DNA of 64,000 bases from an uncultured Eubacteriales bacterium (lineage in GTDB: Bacteria; Bacillota; Clostridia; Oscillospirales; Oscillospiraceae). Shown here piece by piece: positions 37,655 through 47,500 of this stretch. Positions within the stretch are counted from its first letter, which is position 1. Every line of letters starts with the position of its first letter. The stretch is taken from positions 1-64,000 of the forward strand of contig ONGJ01000005.1 of the NCBI GenBank assembly GCA_900317375.1, written 5' to 3'. The notes beneath the pieces are model-generated. The model saw nothing but the letters and a program-made list of their open reading frames with translations, ran no database searches and was not told the DNA's origin. Position numbers and translations under genes: made by a program.

Positions 37655-38380
37655 ATGATTTTGAACGGGAAGCAAAAACTGCATAGCCGCTCCGGCGTGG
37701 CCTGGCTGATTGGCCTTGCTGTGCTGGCTGTTCTGATCCTTCTGGTCATTGTCCTGATTCCGACGGTTCAGCGTTACCGCTATCAGGCCGGTGAGGCCGG
37801 CTGCATCGCCGCCCTCGATACTGCCCGCCGTCAGCTGGCCAACGAGAGCATGCTGATCGGCGAGGTCAACAAAGAGGCCGAGGCCCGCGACTATGTCGCC
37901 TCCGTCATGCCGGGGTGGAGTGACCTTTGTCCCGGCGGCGGCACCACCTATATCGTCCCCACGAATGACGAGGCTCCCTGGCTGACAGTTGTCTGCGGCA
38001 TGCACGGCACCGATAAAAAGCAGTGTACCCGCCTGAATGCCGACTATGTCCTGCGCCAGCTGCGTGAAAGCCTGAAGGCGGCTTTGGATGAAAATGGCGA
38101 GGTCCCTGAAACCCTGACCTATTTCCTGAATGGCAAGACCCGCAAGGCGACCCTGGTTTATGCTGACCCGGGCGTGAAGCGCGGTACGAAAGCCAGTATG
38201 GATTGGAAAGACATCGTCGTCTTCTATGCCGTTCGCGGCACCGGCGAATCGGAGGAACTTGCCAAATACGGGACTTCCCTGAAAGATGGCGAGATCAGCC
38301 ATTTCTGGTTTGCCGATGAGGACTATTGTGCCATCTGGCACACCTCCGGCGGCTGGGTCGGCGACAGCTGGTCCAGATAA
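37655..38380 (+). CDS. Pilin/pseudopilin-like protein lacking Glu5
   Basis: The 241-residue product starts with a short basic leader and a single long hydrophobic helix, HSRSGVAWLIGLAVLAVLIL, then a hydrophilic domain. The shape (leader, glycine, then about 22 hydrophobic residues, then RYRYQAGEAGCIAALDTARR) is that of a type IV pilin or pseudopilin. However, the mature part would start V-A-W-L-I, so the usual phenylalanine at +1 and glutamate at +5 are both missing, as in GspK-type minor pseudopilins. The soluble part has four cysteines (CPGGG, VVCGMHG, QCTRL, DYCAIW). Start ATG 37655 is preferred over 37613 for the promoter reason. It is first in the cluster and lies 12 bases before the prepilin peptidase gene. 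Confidence 0.65.
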   Translation: MILNGKQKLHSRSGVAWLIGLAVLAVLILLVIVLIPTVQRYRYQAGEAGCIAALDTARRQLANESMLIGEVNKEAEARDYVASVMPGWSDLCPGGGTTYIVPTNDEAPWLTVVCGMHGTDKKQCTRLNADYVLRQLRESLKAALDENGEVPETLTYFLNGKTRKATLVYADPGVKRGTKASMDWKDIVVFYAVRGTGESEELAKYGTSLKDGEISHFWFADEDYCAIWHTSGGWVGDSWSR

Positions 38381-38392
38381 GGGGGAGTGACA

Positions 38393-39187
38393 TTGTCCAT
38401 CTGGCAAAGCAGGGGACTGCTGATTTACTGTTCGTGCGTCGCCTTCGCCTTGGGGGCGGTCTTCGGCTCCTTCCTCAACTGTGTCGCCTGGCGCATCACC
38501 CATGGCGAGTCGGCCCTCCGGGGCCGCAGTCACTGCCCCTCATGCGGGCATGTCCTCGGCCCGGCCGAGCTGGTCCCGATTTTCAGCTGGCTTTTCCAGC
38601 GCGGGCGCTGCAAAAGCTGCGGCGTGAAGATTCCGGCCCGCTACCCGTTGACCGAATTGGTCTTCGCCGTCCTGACTCTTTTGTGTCTCCTGCGCTTTGA
38701 CCTCACCTGGCTCTGCCTGCGCAACTGGGTCTTTCTCGGCTGTCTCTTCGTCCTCACCCTGACAGATCTGGATGACTGCATCATTCCGGACGGCTGCCAC
38801 ATTGTCGCGGTCCTGGCCTGGCTCATCGGGGCCCTCCTGATGCGCACCCCCTGGCAGGACATGCTCAGGAGCCTTCTTGCCGGCCTCCTCTTCGGCGGCG
38901 GCATTCTGGGTGTCTCTCTCCTGATGGACCGCCTTCTCGGGCGCGACAGCCTGGGCGGCGGCGATATCAAGCTCTTTGCCGTCTGCGGCCTATATCTCGG
39001 CTTCGTCGGCACCCTCTTTGCCGTGATGCTCGCCTGCGTGCTCGGCCTTGGCTTTGCCGCCCTGCGAAAGCGCATGCATCCCGACGGGAAGAAGGAGTTT
39101 CCCTTCGGTCCCGCCATCGCGGCGGCTGCGGCCTTCATGCTCCTCTTCGGCGACCCCCTCATTCAATGGTACACCTCGCTCTTTTGA
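38393..39187 (+). CDS. pilD: Type IV prepilin peptidase / N-methyltransferase (A24 family)
   Basis: The 264-residue membrane enzyme cleaves prepilin leaders and methylates the new N-terminus. The N-terminal methylase part has GAVFGSFLNCVAWRI and the zinc-binding pairs C48-x-x-C51 and C73-x-x-C76. The catalytic aspartates are D125 in LTLTDLDDCIIPD and D191 in LGGGDIKLF. About seven or eight membrane helices follow. The start is TTG 38393 (GGGGGAG at 38381-38387, five bases away); GTG 38387 overlaps that site. It is located after the pilin-like gene and before pilM, forming a pilus operon. Confidence 0.93.
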   Translation: MSIWQSRGLLIYCSCVAFALGAVFGSFLNCVAWRITHGESALRGRSHCPSCGHVLGPAELVPIFSWLFQRGRCKSCGVKIPARYPLTELVFAVLTLLCLLRFDLTWLCLRNWVFLGCLFVLTLTDLDDCIIPDGCHIVAVLAWLIGALLMRTPWQDMLRSLLAGLLFGGGILGVSLLMDRLLGRDSLGGGDIKLFAVCGLYLGFVGTLFAVMLACVLGLGFAALRKRMHPDGKKEFPFGPAIAAAAAFMLLFGDPLIQWYTSLF

Positions 39188-39229
39188 CTCTTCACTTTGA
39201 ACTCCAAACTCTGATAAAGAGGTTTTCAT

Positions 39230-40252
39230 ATGGCTAATACAGTGTTAGGAATTGATATCGGTTACAACAGCATGAAGCTGGCCCTGGTGAAAAACGGCGT
39301 TCTGAAAAAGTCTGCCGTGATTCCCATGCCCGAGAACATGGTGCGCGAAGGCCATGTCGTCTCGCCCGAAACCATGGGCGAGCTGATCCGCAAAACCATG
39401 AAGGAAAGGGGGATCCATGCCAAGGATGCGGCCTTTGTCCTTCCGAATGAGACCGTCTTCATCCGCAACGTGGTCATGCCCCAGATGACCGCCGAACAGC
39501 TTCAGGTCAACCTGCCCTACGAGTTCCGTGATTATATCTCCAGCGAGATGCGGACCTACTTCTACGACTACGCCATGATCCGGACCGAGATCCTTCCTTC
39601 CGAGGGCGAAGGCGAGGAAGGGGGAGGACAGACAGCGGGACGCAGTATGGAGCTCATGGCCGCCGCCGTCCCTGTGGCCATGATCGAGGAGATCCGCGGC
39701 TACCTCCGCAAGGCCGGGCTCCGGCTCAAACGTGCCGCCCCGACTGTTTCCTGCTGGCAGGGTCTGATCCGCTGCAGCGGCTTTGAGGACAACGAGTACT
39801 GTATCCTGGATCTGGGCCATCAGGCCATCCGCATGTATATGTTTGCCGGCGACAAGCACATTGTCACCCGCGAGATTGAGATCGGCATCAGCCGCCTGAT
39901 TCAGGTGATCGCCGATGCTGCCTCCGTAGATGAGCATCTTGCCGGGGTTTACCTGGTCGAGAACCATGAAAACTGGCAGAACCGCGAAGAATGCCGTTCC
40001 GCTTACGAGAATATCGCCATCGAGCTCATGCGCGCCCTGAACTTCTATCGCTTCTCTACGCCCGAGACCAAGCTGAACGATATCTACCTCTGCGGCGGCG
40101 GCGCGTCTATTCAGCCTCTGTGCAATACCATTGCCGAGACCGTCGGCATGAATATCCACCGTATTGACGAGCTGGTGCCTTCCGGCGAAAAGGTCAGCAA
40201 CTGTGAGATGTTCGCCCAGGCGATCGGCATCACGCTGGAAATGGGGAGGTGA
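39230..40252 (+). CDS. pilM: Type IV pilus assembly protein PilM (actin-like ATPase)
   Basis: The 340-residue cytoplasmic protein has the actin/FtsA fold: LGIDIGYNSMKLALVKNG at residues 6-23 (phosphate loop 1), ILDLGHQAIRMYMFAGDKH near 193 (phosphate loop 2), and YLCGGGASIQPLCNTIAE near 285 (adenosine motif). PilM binds the N-terminus of PilN and connects the inner-membrane alignment complex to the assembly ATPase. A linker at residues 123-139 (EGEGEEGGGQTAGR) is low-complexity, and its DNA has GACAGACAGCGGGACGCAG (39629-39647), close to the repeat inside addA. Ribosome site AAAGAGG precedes the ATG. The stop is within the ribosome site of pilN. Confidence 0.9.
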   Translation: MANTVLGIDIGYNSMKLALVKNGVLKKSAVIPMPENMVREGHVVSPETMGELIRKTMKERGIHAKDAAFVLPNETVFIRNVVMPQMTAEQLQVNLPYEFRDYISSEMRTYFYDYAMIRTEILPSEGEGEEGGGQTAGRSMELMAAAVPVAMIEEIRGYLRKAGLRLKRAAPTVSCWQGLIRCSGFEDNEYCILDLGHQAIRMYMFAGDKHIVTREIEIGISRLIQVIADAASVDEHLAGVYLVENHENWQNREECRSAYENIAIELMRALNFYRFSTPETKLNDIYLCGGGASIQPLCNTIAETVGMNIHRIDELVPSGEKVSNCEMFAQAIGITLEMGR

Positions 40253-40257
40253 GTGTC

Positions 40258-40878
40258 TTGGCATTTGGAAAGAAATCCGAGAAAAAAGCAGGCGGAAAGC
40301 GCGGCAAGCTGCCGGTCAAGCGCTCCATCAACCTCGCCATGACCGACGAAAAGCCGGTCAATCTCAAGGTCGGCATTCCTGCCTTTATCCTGATCCTCGT
40401 TGCTGCCTTTGCCTTTGGCAAGTTCGCCGTGGCGGACCGCCTTCTCGAAGTCAGCCGGGCCGAGGCCGAGGTTGCTGCCCTCCGGAGCGAGCTGAACGCC
40501 GCCTATGACCGCCTGAACAGCTTTGGCGAGCTCACCGAGATCTATGCCCATTACACCTATTCCGGCATGACCCAGGAAGAGATCTCCCGCGCCGACCGCG
40601 CCAGCGCCATCGCCCTGATCCGCCGCGTCATCCTGCCCCGCGGCCAGGTTTCCAACTGGACGCTCTCCGGCAACGTCCTGACCCTGAACTTCGTCTGCGA
40701 TGACCTCCGCGTCGTCAACCGCACCGTTCAGGATATCGAGTCGGACCCGCATGTCAATTTCTGTACCGTCAACACCGCCGCGACCAACGACAACTATAAC
40801 AACATCTATGCCGACGGCGGTGTGAACGCCCGCATCATGGTTTATCTCAACCCTGCCGAGGAGGTGACCAGACCGTGA
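40258..40878 (+). CDS. pilN: PilN-like pilus assembly protein
   Basis: The 206-residue protein has a short cytoplasmic N-terminus (KRSINLAM, resembling the I-N-L-L motif that binds PilM), one membrane helix at about 42-60 (VGIPAFILILVAAFAFGKF), a coiled-coil stretch (RAEAEVAALRSELNAAYDRL) and an extracytoplasmic ferredoxin-like domain. PilN and PilO form a heterodimer in the alignment complex of type IV pili. TTG 40258 is used: GGGGAGGTG ends six bases upstream, whereas GTG 40249 lies inside it. The stop overlaps the pilO start (GTGA). The assignment rests on topology, the INL motif and gene order pilM-N-O, as the family diverges strongly. Confidence 0.82.
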   Translation: MAFGKKSEKKAGGKRGKLPVKRSINLAMTDEKPVNLKVGIPAFILILVAAFAFGKFAVADRLLEVSRAEAEVAALRSELNAAYDRLNSFGELTEIYAHYTYSGMTQEEISRADRASAIALIRRVILPRGQVSNWTLSGNVLTLNFVCDDLRVVNRTVQDIESDPHVNFCTVNTAATNDNYNNIYADGGVNARIMVYLNPAEEVTRP

Positions 40879-41498
40879 AAATCCTGAGCCGTGATTTCAC
40901 CCGTGCCGAGAAGATCATCCTCGTCATCCTTGCGCTGGTTCTGGTCGGGCTGGCCTATTATCAGTTTGTTTATAAAATGGTCGCCGAGAGCATTCAAAAG
41001 GCTCATGCCGAGGCCGAGGCCATCCGGGTCGAGATGACCGGCGTCAACGCCAAGATCCAGCGTATGGAAGAGATGCAGGCCGAGCTTGAGTCGATCCAGT
41101 CGAATCCCAATGCCAGCTATATGGGCAGCTACAACAACAGCAAGGAAGAGCTGGCTTTCCTGAATGACGTTCTCGGCGGCGCCCTCCAGTATAATATCAC
41201 GTTCTCGAATGTCACCCGCGACGGGGACCAGATCCGCCGCAACTTCAGCCTCCAGTTTACCACCGAGGACTATGCCTCCATGGAGCGCATCATCAGCCGG
41301 CTCTGCGACGGCAAGCTGCGCTGCCTGATCAACGATATCAGCTATTCTGTCAGCCGCTATAACTACAGCACCGCCGACCGCGAACGGTACGGCGTCGACT
41401 GGTACGAGCGCGTCAATGTCAACTGCACCGCTACCTTCTTCGAGACCATGGTCGGCGGCGTCGAAGACGCCGGCCTCCCCGCCCAGAATGTCGCATAA
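40875..41498 (+). CDS. pilO: PilO-like pilus assembly protein
   Basis: The 207-residue protein has a short N-terminus, one membrane helix (IILVILALVLVGLAYYQFVY, residues 14-33), a coiled coil (QKAHAEAEAIRVEMTGVNAK) and an extracytoplasmic ferredoxin-like domain, as PilO does. Starting at GTG 40875, overlapping pilN by four bases. PilM, PilN and PilO together place the pilus assembly platform. The pilus motor ATPases (PilB, PilT) and platform protein PilC are not in the window and may lie upstream or beyond the right edge. A gap of 93 bases with a GGGACG motif separates it from the giant gene. Confidence 0.82.
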   Translation: MKILSRDFTRAEKIILVILALVLVGLAYYQFVYKMVAESIQKAHAEAEAIRVEMTGVNAKIQRMEEMQAELESIQSNPNASYMGSYNNSKEELAFLNDVLGGALQYNITFSNVTRDGDQIRRNFSLQFTTEDYASMERIISRLCDGKLRCLINDISYSVSRYNYSTADRERYGVDWYERVNVNCTATFFETMVGGVEDAGLPAQNVA

Positions 41499-41505
41499 GG
41501 ACATA

Positions 41506-41517
41506 GGGACGGTCTTC
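41506..41517 (+). repeat. Single GGGACGGTCTTC motif
   Basis: Twelve bases identical to the minus-strand reading of 26227-26238. It lies between pilO and the giant gene and has no pairing arm nearby. The gap contains a good ribosome site (GAGGAG, 41577-41582) for the giant gene but no clear promoter, so co-transcription with pilMNO is likely. Confidence 0.4.
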
Positions 41518-41591
41518 ACTACAGAATACGCTTTAAGAGAGATTGAGAATGCCTTTGACCGTGCATTGCTTGTTTTGAGGAGAGCAAATAA

Positions 41592-44500
41592 ATGAAACAT
41601 AAATTATCCACCCGAGTTTTGAGCATGCTGATGGCGATCATCATGATGCTCTCTCTCACCACGTCTGTTTTCGCCGCGGACCCGCCGGCTTCGGCCGAAC
41701 CCGAGGTCATCGTGGAGGAAGCAGCACAGAACTCTCCCGCCCCCTCGGCTTCTCCCGCCCCGGGGGACGACCCGTCGCGCCTTTCAACGGTCTACGAAGG
41801 CCACCGTATTCATTATATCGATTCGAAGAAGCAGCCTCTCCCGAAGAATGCCGAACTCTTCATGAACGAGATCAATGAAGACGATGTCCCGTTCTATCTC
41901 CAGCGCGCTGCCCATTCTCTCGGCCTCGAGAGCTGCGGCATGTATCTCTATTTCATCGCCGATCCCCTGATCGAGGACGCCTCCACGGCCGAGATCCTGA
42001 AGTACCAGGCCAACCCGGACGATCCCGAAGACCGAATGACCGTCGAGGTTACCCTCATCGATGATTCCAAAATGACCGACGAAGAGAAGGAACTCCGTCT
42101 GGAAGAGCTTCAGAATATCCATCTCGAAGACCTCCAAGTGATTCAGCTCGGCGCCTATTGGGACTACGATACGATCCTTCCGCATTCCGAAGAGAACGGC
42201 GTCATCCGTTTTGAGATTGACAAGATCGCTCCCTTCATCCTCTTCATCCCCGATTGGGAATCCGCTGTTCAGATCCCCGAGGAACCGGAACCGGCCGAAG
42301 TACCGGAGGAGATTGCTGCCCCGACAGAAGACACCGGGACGCAGCAAGTGACAGAGCCCGCTGACCAGCCTGCAGAACTCACCCCGGTTCCCGAAGAGAC
42401 CGCTGAGCCCGTTTCTGAAGTTCCGGTAGAATCTGCAGCGGATACGCAAGCCGCTGACATCCAAAACCAGGAACCCGCGTCCGCTGAAGAGCCGGTTGAG
42501 GAGGTCTATGCACAGACCGTCACCGCCTCCGGTTCCGACTATTCCGTTTCTCTTACCTACACCTCCGATGCCAACATCCCCGAGGGTTCGATGTTTGAGC
42601 TCTCCGAGCTTCCCGCCTCCGGCATCCTTTATGATAATCTCACGACTTCGGTCGCCAGCACTCTGAACGCCGAGGCCGAAGAGATCTCTTCCGTCACCTT
42701 TGTCGATGTCGATGTCAAGAAGGACGGCGACAGCGTTCCTTTGGATGCGCCTGTCAATGTCAGTATCGCGGTCGACGCCCCTGCCGACGGCGACACGGTT
42801 ACCCAGGTGGTCGCCCTCGGTCAGCAGAACGAAGTCCTGAATACCGAGGAAGGGACTGAGGGGACCTTTTCTTCCACCACGGATAACCTCTCCAGCACCT
42901 ATGCCATTGTCCGCATCACCAAGCAGGCCACGCTGAAGACATCGGATGATCAGACATATCTCATCACTGTCACCTATGACCGTGACGACCCTGCCATCCC
43001 CGCCGATGTCGAGCTCGTCGTGAAGGAACTCAAAGAAGGGGACCCCGGCTATGACGAGTATCTTGCCGCCGGCGCTGCCGTCACCGGCGCGGACCGGAGC
43101 AACCTCGCCTTTGCCAAGGCTTTTGACATTGCTCTTGTTGATCCTGCAACCGGCCAGGAATGCCAGCCCACGAAAGAGGTCGGTGTCAGTGTCCAGCTTC
43201 TTAAAGAAGAGGTGGATGAAAAAACCCAGATCGATGTTGTCCACTTCGGCGAGCCTGATTCGCCGGAGCAGATCGACTGCGCCCTGAATGAAGAGAGCAA
43301 AGCCATCGAGTTTGCTGCGCCTGGCTTCTCGGTGTATTTGATCATGGGCTATACGGTCGACTTCCACTGGGGCGAATATACCTATTCTATCGCCGGCGAG
43401 AGCGAGATCACCCTCAGCGCCCTCTTCGAAAAGCTTGGTGTGACCGAGATTACCCTGGCCGACGTAACCGGCCTCAGCTTCTCCAATCCGGACTATATCG
43501 CGATCGAGCGGCTTGACTCCGACTGGCTGCTCCGCTCTCTTACGTCCTTCAGCACTGAGGAAGCTCTGACCCTTACCCTCAATAACGGTAAGACCGTGCA
43601 GATCAAAGTTACGGACGAACAGACGAAAGACCCGACTGACGGAGAGACGAGCGAGCAGAGGGACGGTCAGCCTGATGATGGAGAGGGCGGCGATTCCGCA
43701 GACACCATTACGATTACATGGAAGAACTGGGATGGAACCGTCTTGGAGACAGATGAAGATGTACAGGAAGGTGATACGCCCAGCTATGACGGTGAGACCC
43801 CGACCAAACCTGCTGACGATGAAGGACATTATTATTTTGTCGGATGGGCTCCGGAAATCGTTCCTGTTGCCGAGAGTGCGGTGTATACAGCACAGTTTGT
43901 GCTTTGTACGCCCCTCACGATCACAGCAGACAGCGACAGCAAGTTTTTTGATGGTACAGAGTTGACGAAGGACAGCTATACGCTGACCGGAGAACTGGCC
44001 GAAGGCGACAGCGTTGCATCTGTAAGCGTTGAGGGGTCTCAGACAGAGGTCGGAAGCGGCGAGAATGTCCCGAGTGATGCGCGCATTGTCAATGCTGACG
44101 GTGAGAATGTCACAGCGCACTATTTCATTACCTACATAAGCGGCACGCTGGAGGTTAGGGCGAGAGAGGTCACTATTACCGCAGGCAGTGCCGAGAAGGT
44201 CTATGATGGGAAAGCACTGACAGCGGATACTTGGACGAGTACGGAGCTGGCAGAGGGGGATTATATCCAGTCCGTTAAAATTACGGGTTCTCAGACAAAT
44301 GCCGGTTCCTCGGGTAATATTCCGACAGATGCGGTCATTGTCGACCGTGACGGCAACCCGGTAACAATGCCGTATACGATCAATTATGTCAATGGTACGC
44401 TGACCGTCAAACCCAAGGGCGTAACGCTGACGGCCAACAGCGACACCGTTAAGCAAAACAGCGAAGTGCACACGGTCTCTGGCTTTACCTGCAGTGTGAA

Positions 44501-47500
44501 TGGGCTGAACTTTGAAGGCGTAGAAGCTGCAGGAAGCGGTACGGATGTCGGTATCTATGACGTTGCATTCACCGGTGTCATTTTGAACGAGACGCGCGAC
44601 ACCACCGGGAACTATGTCGTCAACTCTGTGGTGAAAGGCCTCCTGATCATAATAGAGGCCTCGTATGATCCGAATCTCATTCAGAAAGAGCTTACCGTCT
44701 TCAATGGCGACCTGGCAAGCTATAAGATTACGGTAAACCCAGACGGCTTGCCGCTTACCTCCACAGGCGATCCTCTCACGATCAAGGATACCTTCAGCGA
44801 TAATCAATCGATCAACTATGCCTCCATAACGGTGAACGCTGGGAACGGGGAAGATGTTACCTATGACTACAGCGGGAATACTGGTACGTATACTGTTCCG
44901 GACGGTACCCCCGTTACAATTACTTATAGGACAAGAGTCAAGGGCGATGCGGGTGAAGAGGTTGCATTTTCCAATACTGCGGTTTTAGGCAGGATGGAGG
45001 ACGGGGCCTTTGCCGGCGGTCCTACAGATACGGTGACGGATACTAAAACGATCTCCCCCACTGGCAGTGACATTTCCGGTGAGGGCGGTGTCTATTCCAT
45101 TGACCTCTTTGTTTATGCGGAGAATCACATGGAGGAGGGCTTGGAAGGGGCCACCTTCCGCCTGCTGGACGGCAATATGCAGCCGCTGCATTACAGAGCC
45201 GGTGCTAAAACCGGACAGCCTGTTACGTTTACGACGGGAAGCAACGGCTATGTGACCATTGCTTTGGATGAGGAAACCGACGGCCTGTCCATCCATAAGA
45301 ACACGGCATACTATCTGGAAATGATTACGGCACCGTATCAGTTTAAGGATGGGGAATATATCTATTATCAGAAGGATAATACGTTTTACAGCTTCCTGAT
45401 CACGGATGATCCGGACTATACTTACGGTGGCATCTATTCTTATTTCAACGGTGATGTTCTGAAGGTACGCTGCTACCCGGAAGCAAAAGGCGTCAACGTC
45501 ACCAAGCGCTTCAGCGGCAGCTATACCCTGACCGATGAGCAGAAAAACGCCATTACATTTATCCTCCAGAAAGAAGCTCTGGATACCGAGACTGGTTGGG
45601 TAGATGTGGAGTCCCACACTTACAGTGAGTTCAGATACGGCTCCATGAACTTCAGCGCCGGGAAGGCAGGCGGCCCGGAGCTGGAGGACAATACTACCTA
45701 TCGGGTGATCGAGGAGAACGTCCTCCCGCCGGAACTGGAAGGGATCATAGAGGAAAAAGTCTCCGTTACCGTTACCTATCAGCTGAAAGGCAAGCCTGTA
45801 GAGGAGAACACCAACGAATTCTATATCGATCCGGAAGATAAGCAGGCCTATAGCTATAACCTTGCTTTTACCGACGAGTATATTGATCATAAACTGACAA
45901 TTATAAAGATTGATGAGAACAACGGCAGCGTGCTGCAGGGCGCGGAGTTTACGGTCTTCCCCGCAGGCGAGAGTACAAGTTCTGTTGCTGTCTATACAAC
46001 CGACAGCGATGGCAAACTTACGATTCGCAGGAACGATCCGGATGCGAGCTATCTTCCTGACACGCTTTACTACGCCGTGGAAACAAAAGCACCGGAGCAC
46101 TATATTCTTCCGGAGAATCCAGAGAAAACGTACTTCTATTTCCCCAAGAACTTTGATAGTCCGAGAGGTCTTCCTCCCGGGGAGAAAGCCATCGATCTGA
46201 CCAATTCCTATTCAACCGTAACGGTCGCAAATATCTCAGAAATGAGCAGCGTCCCTGTGACTGTCGTCTGGGGGATCAGAGGTGACGCACCGTGGCCGGA
46301 GAATGTGGCTCACATTATCGTAGGGCTGTACCGGTCTGTCGGCGGTGCAGTGCCGCCGGTGCAGGTCACTGATGATCAGGGCCAGCCGCGGACCCTCACC
46401 CTGACAAAAGAAAGGTACTATGATACTTCAAGCTTTACCGGCCTTCCGGCGGAGGAAGATGGAAAGACAATTCACTACACCGTTGTGGAAGAGGAAATCT
46501 ATGACACGAACGGTGCGGACATTACTGATCAGTTTGCCCGCAGCAACAGTATCAGCGGCACCGGCTGGTATGTGATCAATAACCAGCCCGCTGCCAGCGT
46601 TACCGTTAAGAAGGAATGGTATGACCAGGACGGTGAAACCCGTATAACCGATACAAGCGGCAAACCGGACGTGACGTTTGCTCTTTACCGAACAATAACG
46701 GAAAGCAACGCAACTTCTTTCACGCGGGCGGATCTTTTGTCGCTTCTGAACGGTGCAGAGCCTGTAAGGACAGGACTGACTCTTTCCTGGGAAAGTAATT
46801 GGAGTATCACGGTTAATTCTCTGGAGAAAACGGATAAGCAGGGACAACTTTACTATTACTATGCCCTTGAGGATATTCCGCCCAACCAGGTGGATAACTA
46901 TACAGTCGCCGCTGCCACGGCTGCAGAGCCGAGGTTACTGACGATTAAAAACACCCAGACGCCGATCACGGTTACGATTAAAGTGGATGATTGGGAAAAA
47001 ACCTATGGCGATGAAGACCCAACAGCATACACCTTTAGTGAATCGAGCGTCATGGAAGAAGGCGCTTCCATCTCCGTATCCGGTCCGGATGATGCCGGAG
47101 AATATACCGGCCTTGTCACAGCTGCTGACCACACTGAGAAAACAATAAAGTTTACTGTTTCCCGCGAGGAAGGGGAAAATGTTGGCCCCTATGTCATCAC
47201 GCCCTCCGGTGTTACACCTCAGGAGGGTTACCGTGTCCTTTATGAGACGGGTACGCTGACAATTAATCAGGCGCAAGCTACGATCACAGCCGGCGCCAAT
47301 AAGACCTATGGCGATGGTGATCCTGCACTTGTCACCATTGAAGGGCTGAAAGACGGTGATACCCTTTCGTACGAGGTCAGCCGTGAAGAGGGTGAGGATG
47401 TTGGCGAGTATCCTATCGAGCTGACCGGCGAGACTGATCAGGGGAACTATGAGGTTACATTCGTTCGTTATGATGACGAAGGTAACCCGTATACTTTCAG

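Noticed and set aside
41784..44807. An open frame of about 1,007 codons on the minus strand
   Set aside because: It lies wholly antisense to the first part of the giant gene, has no ribosome site, and its composition is that of a shadow of G/C-ending codons.
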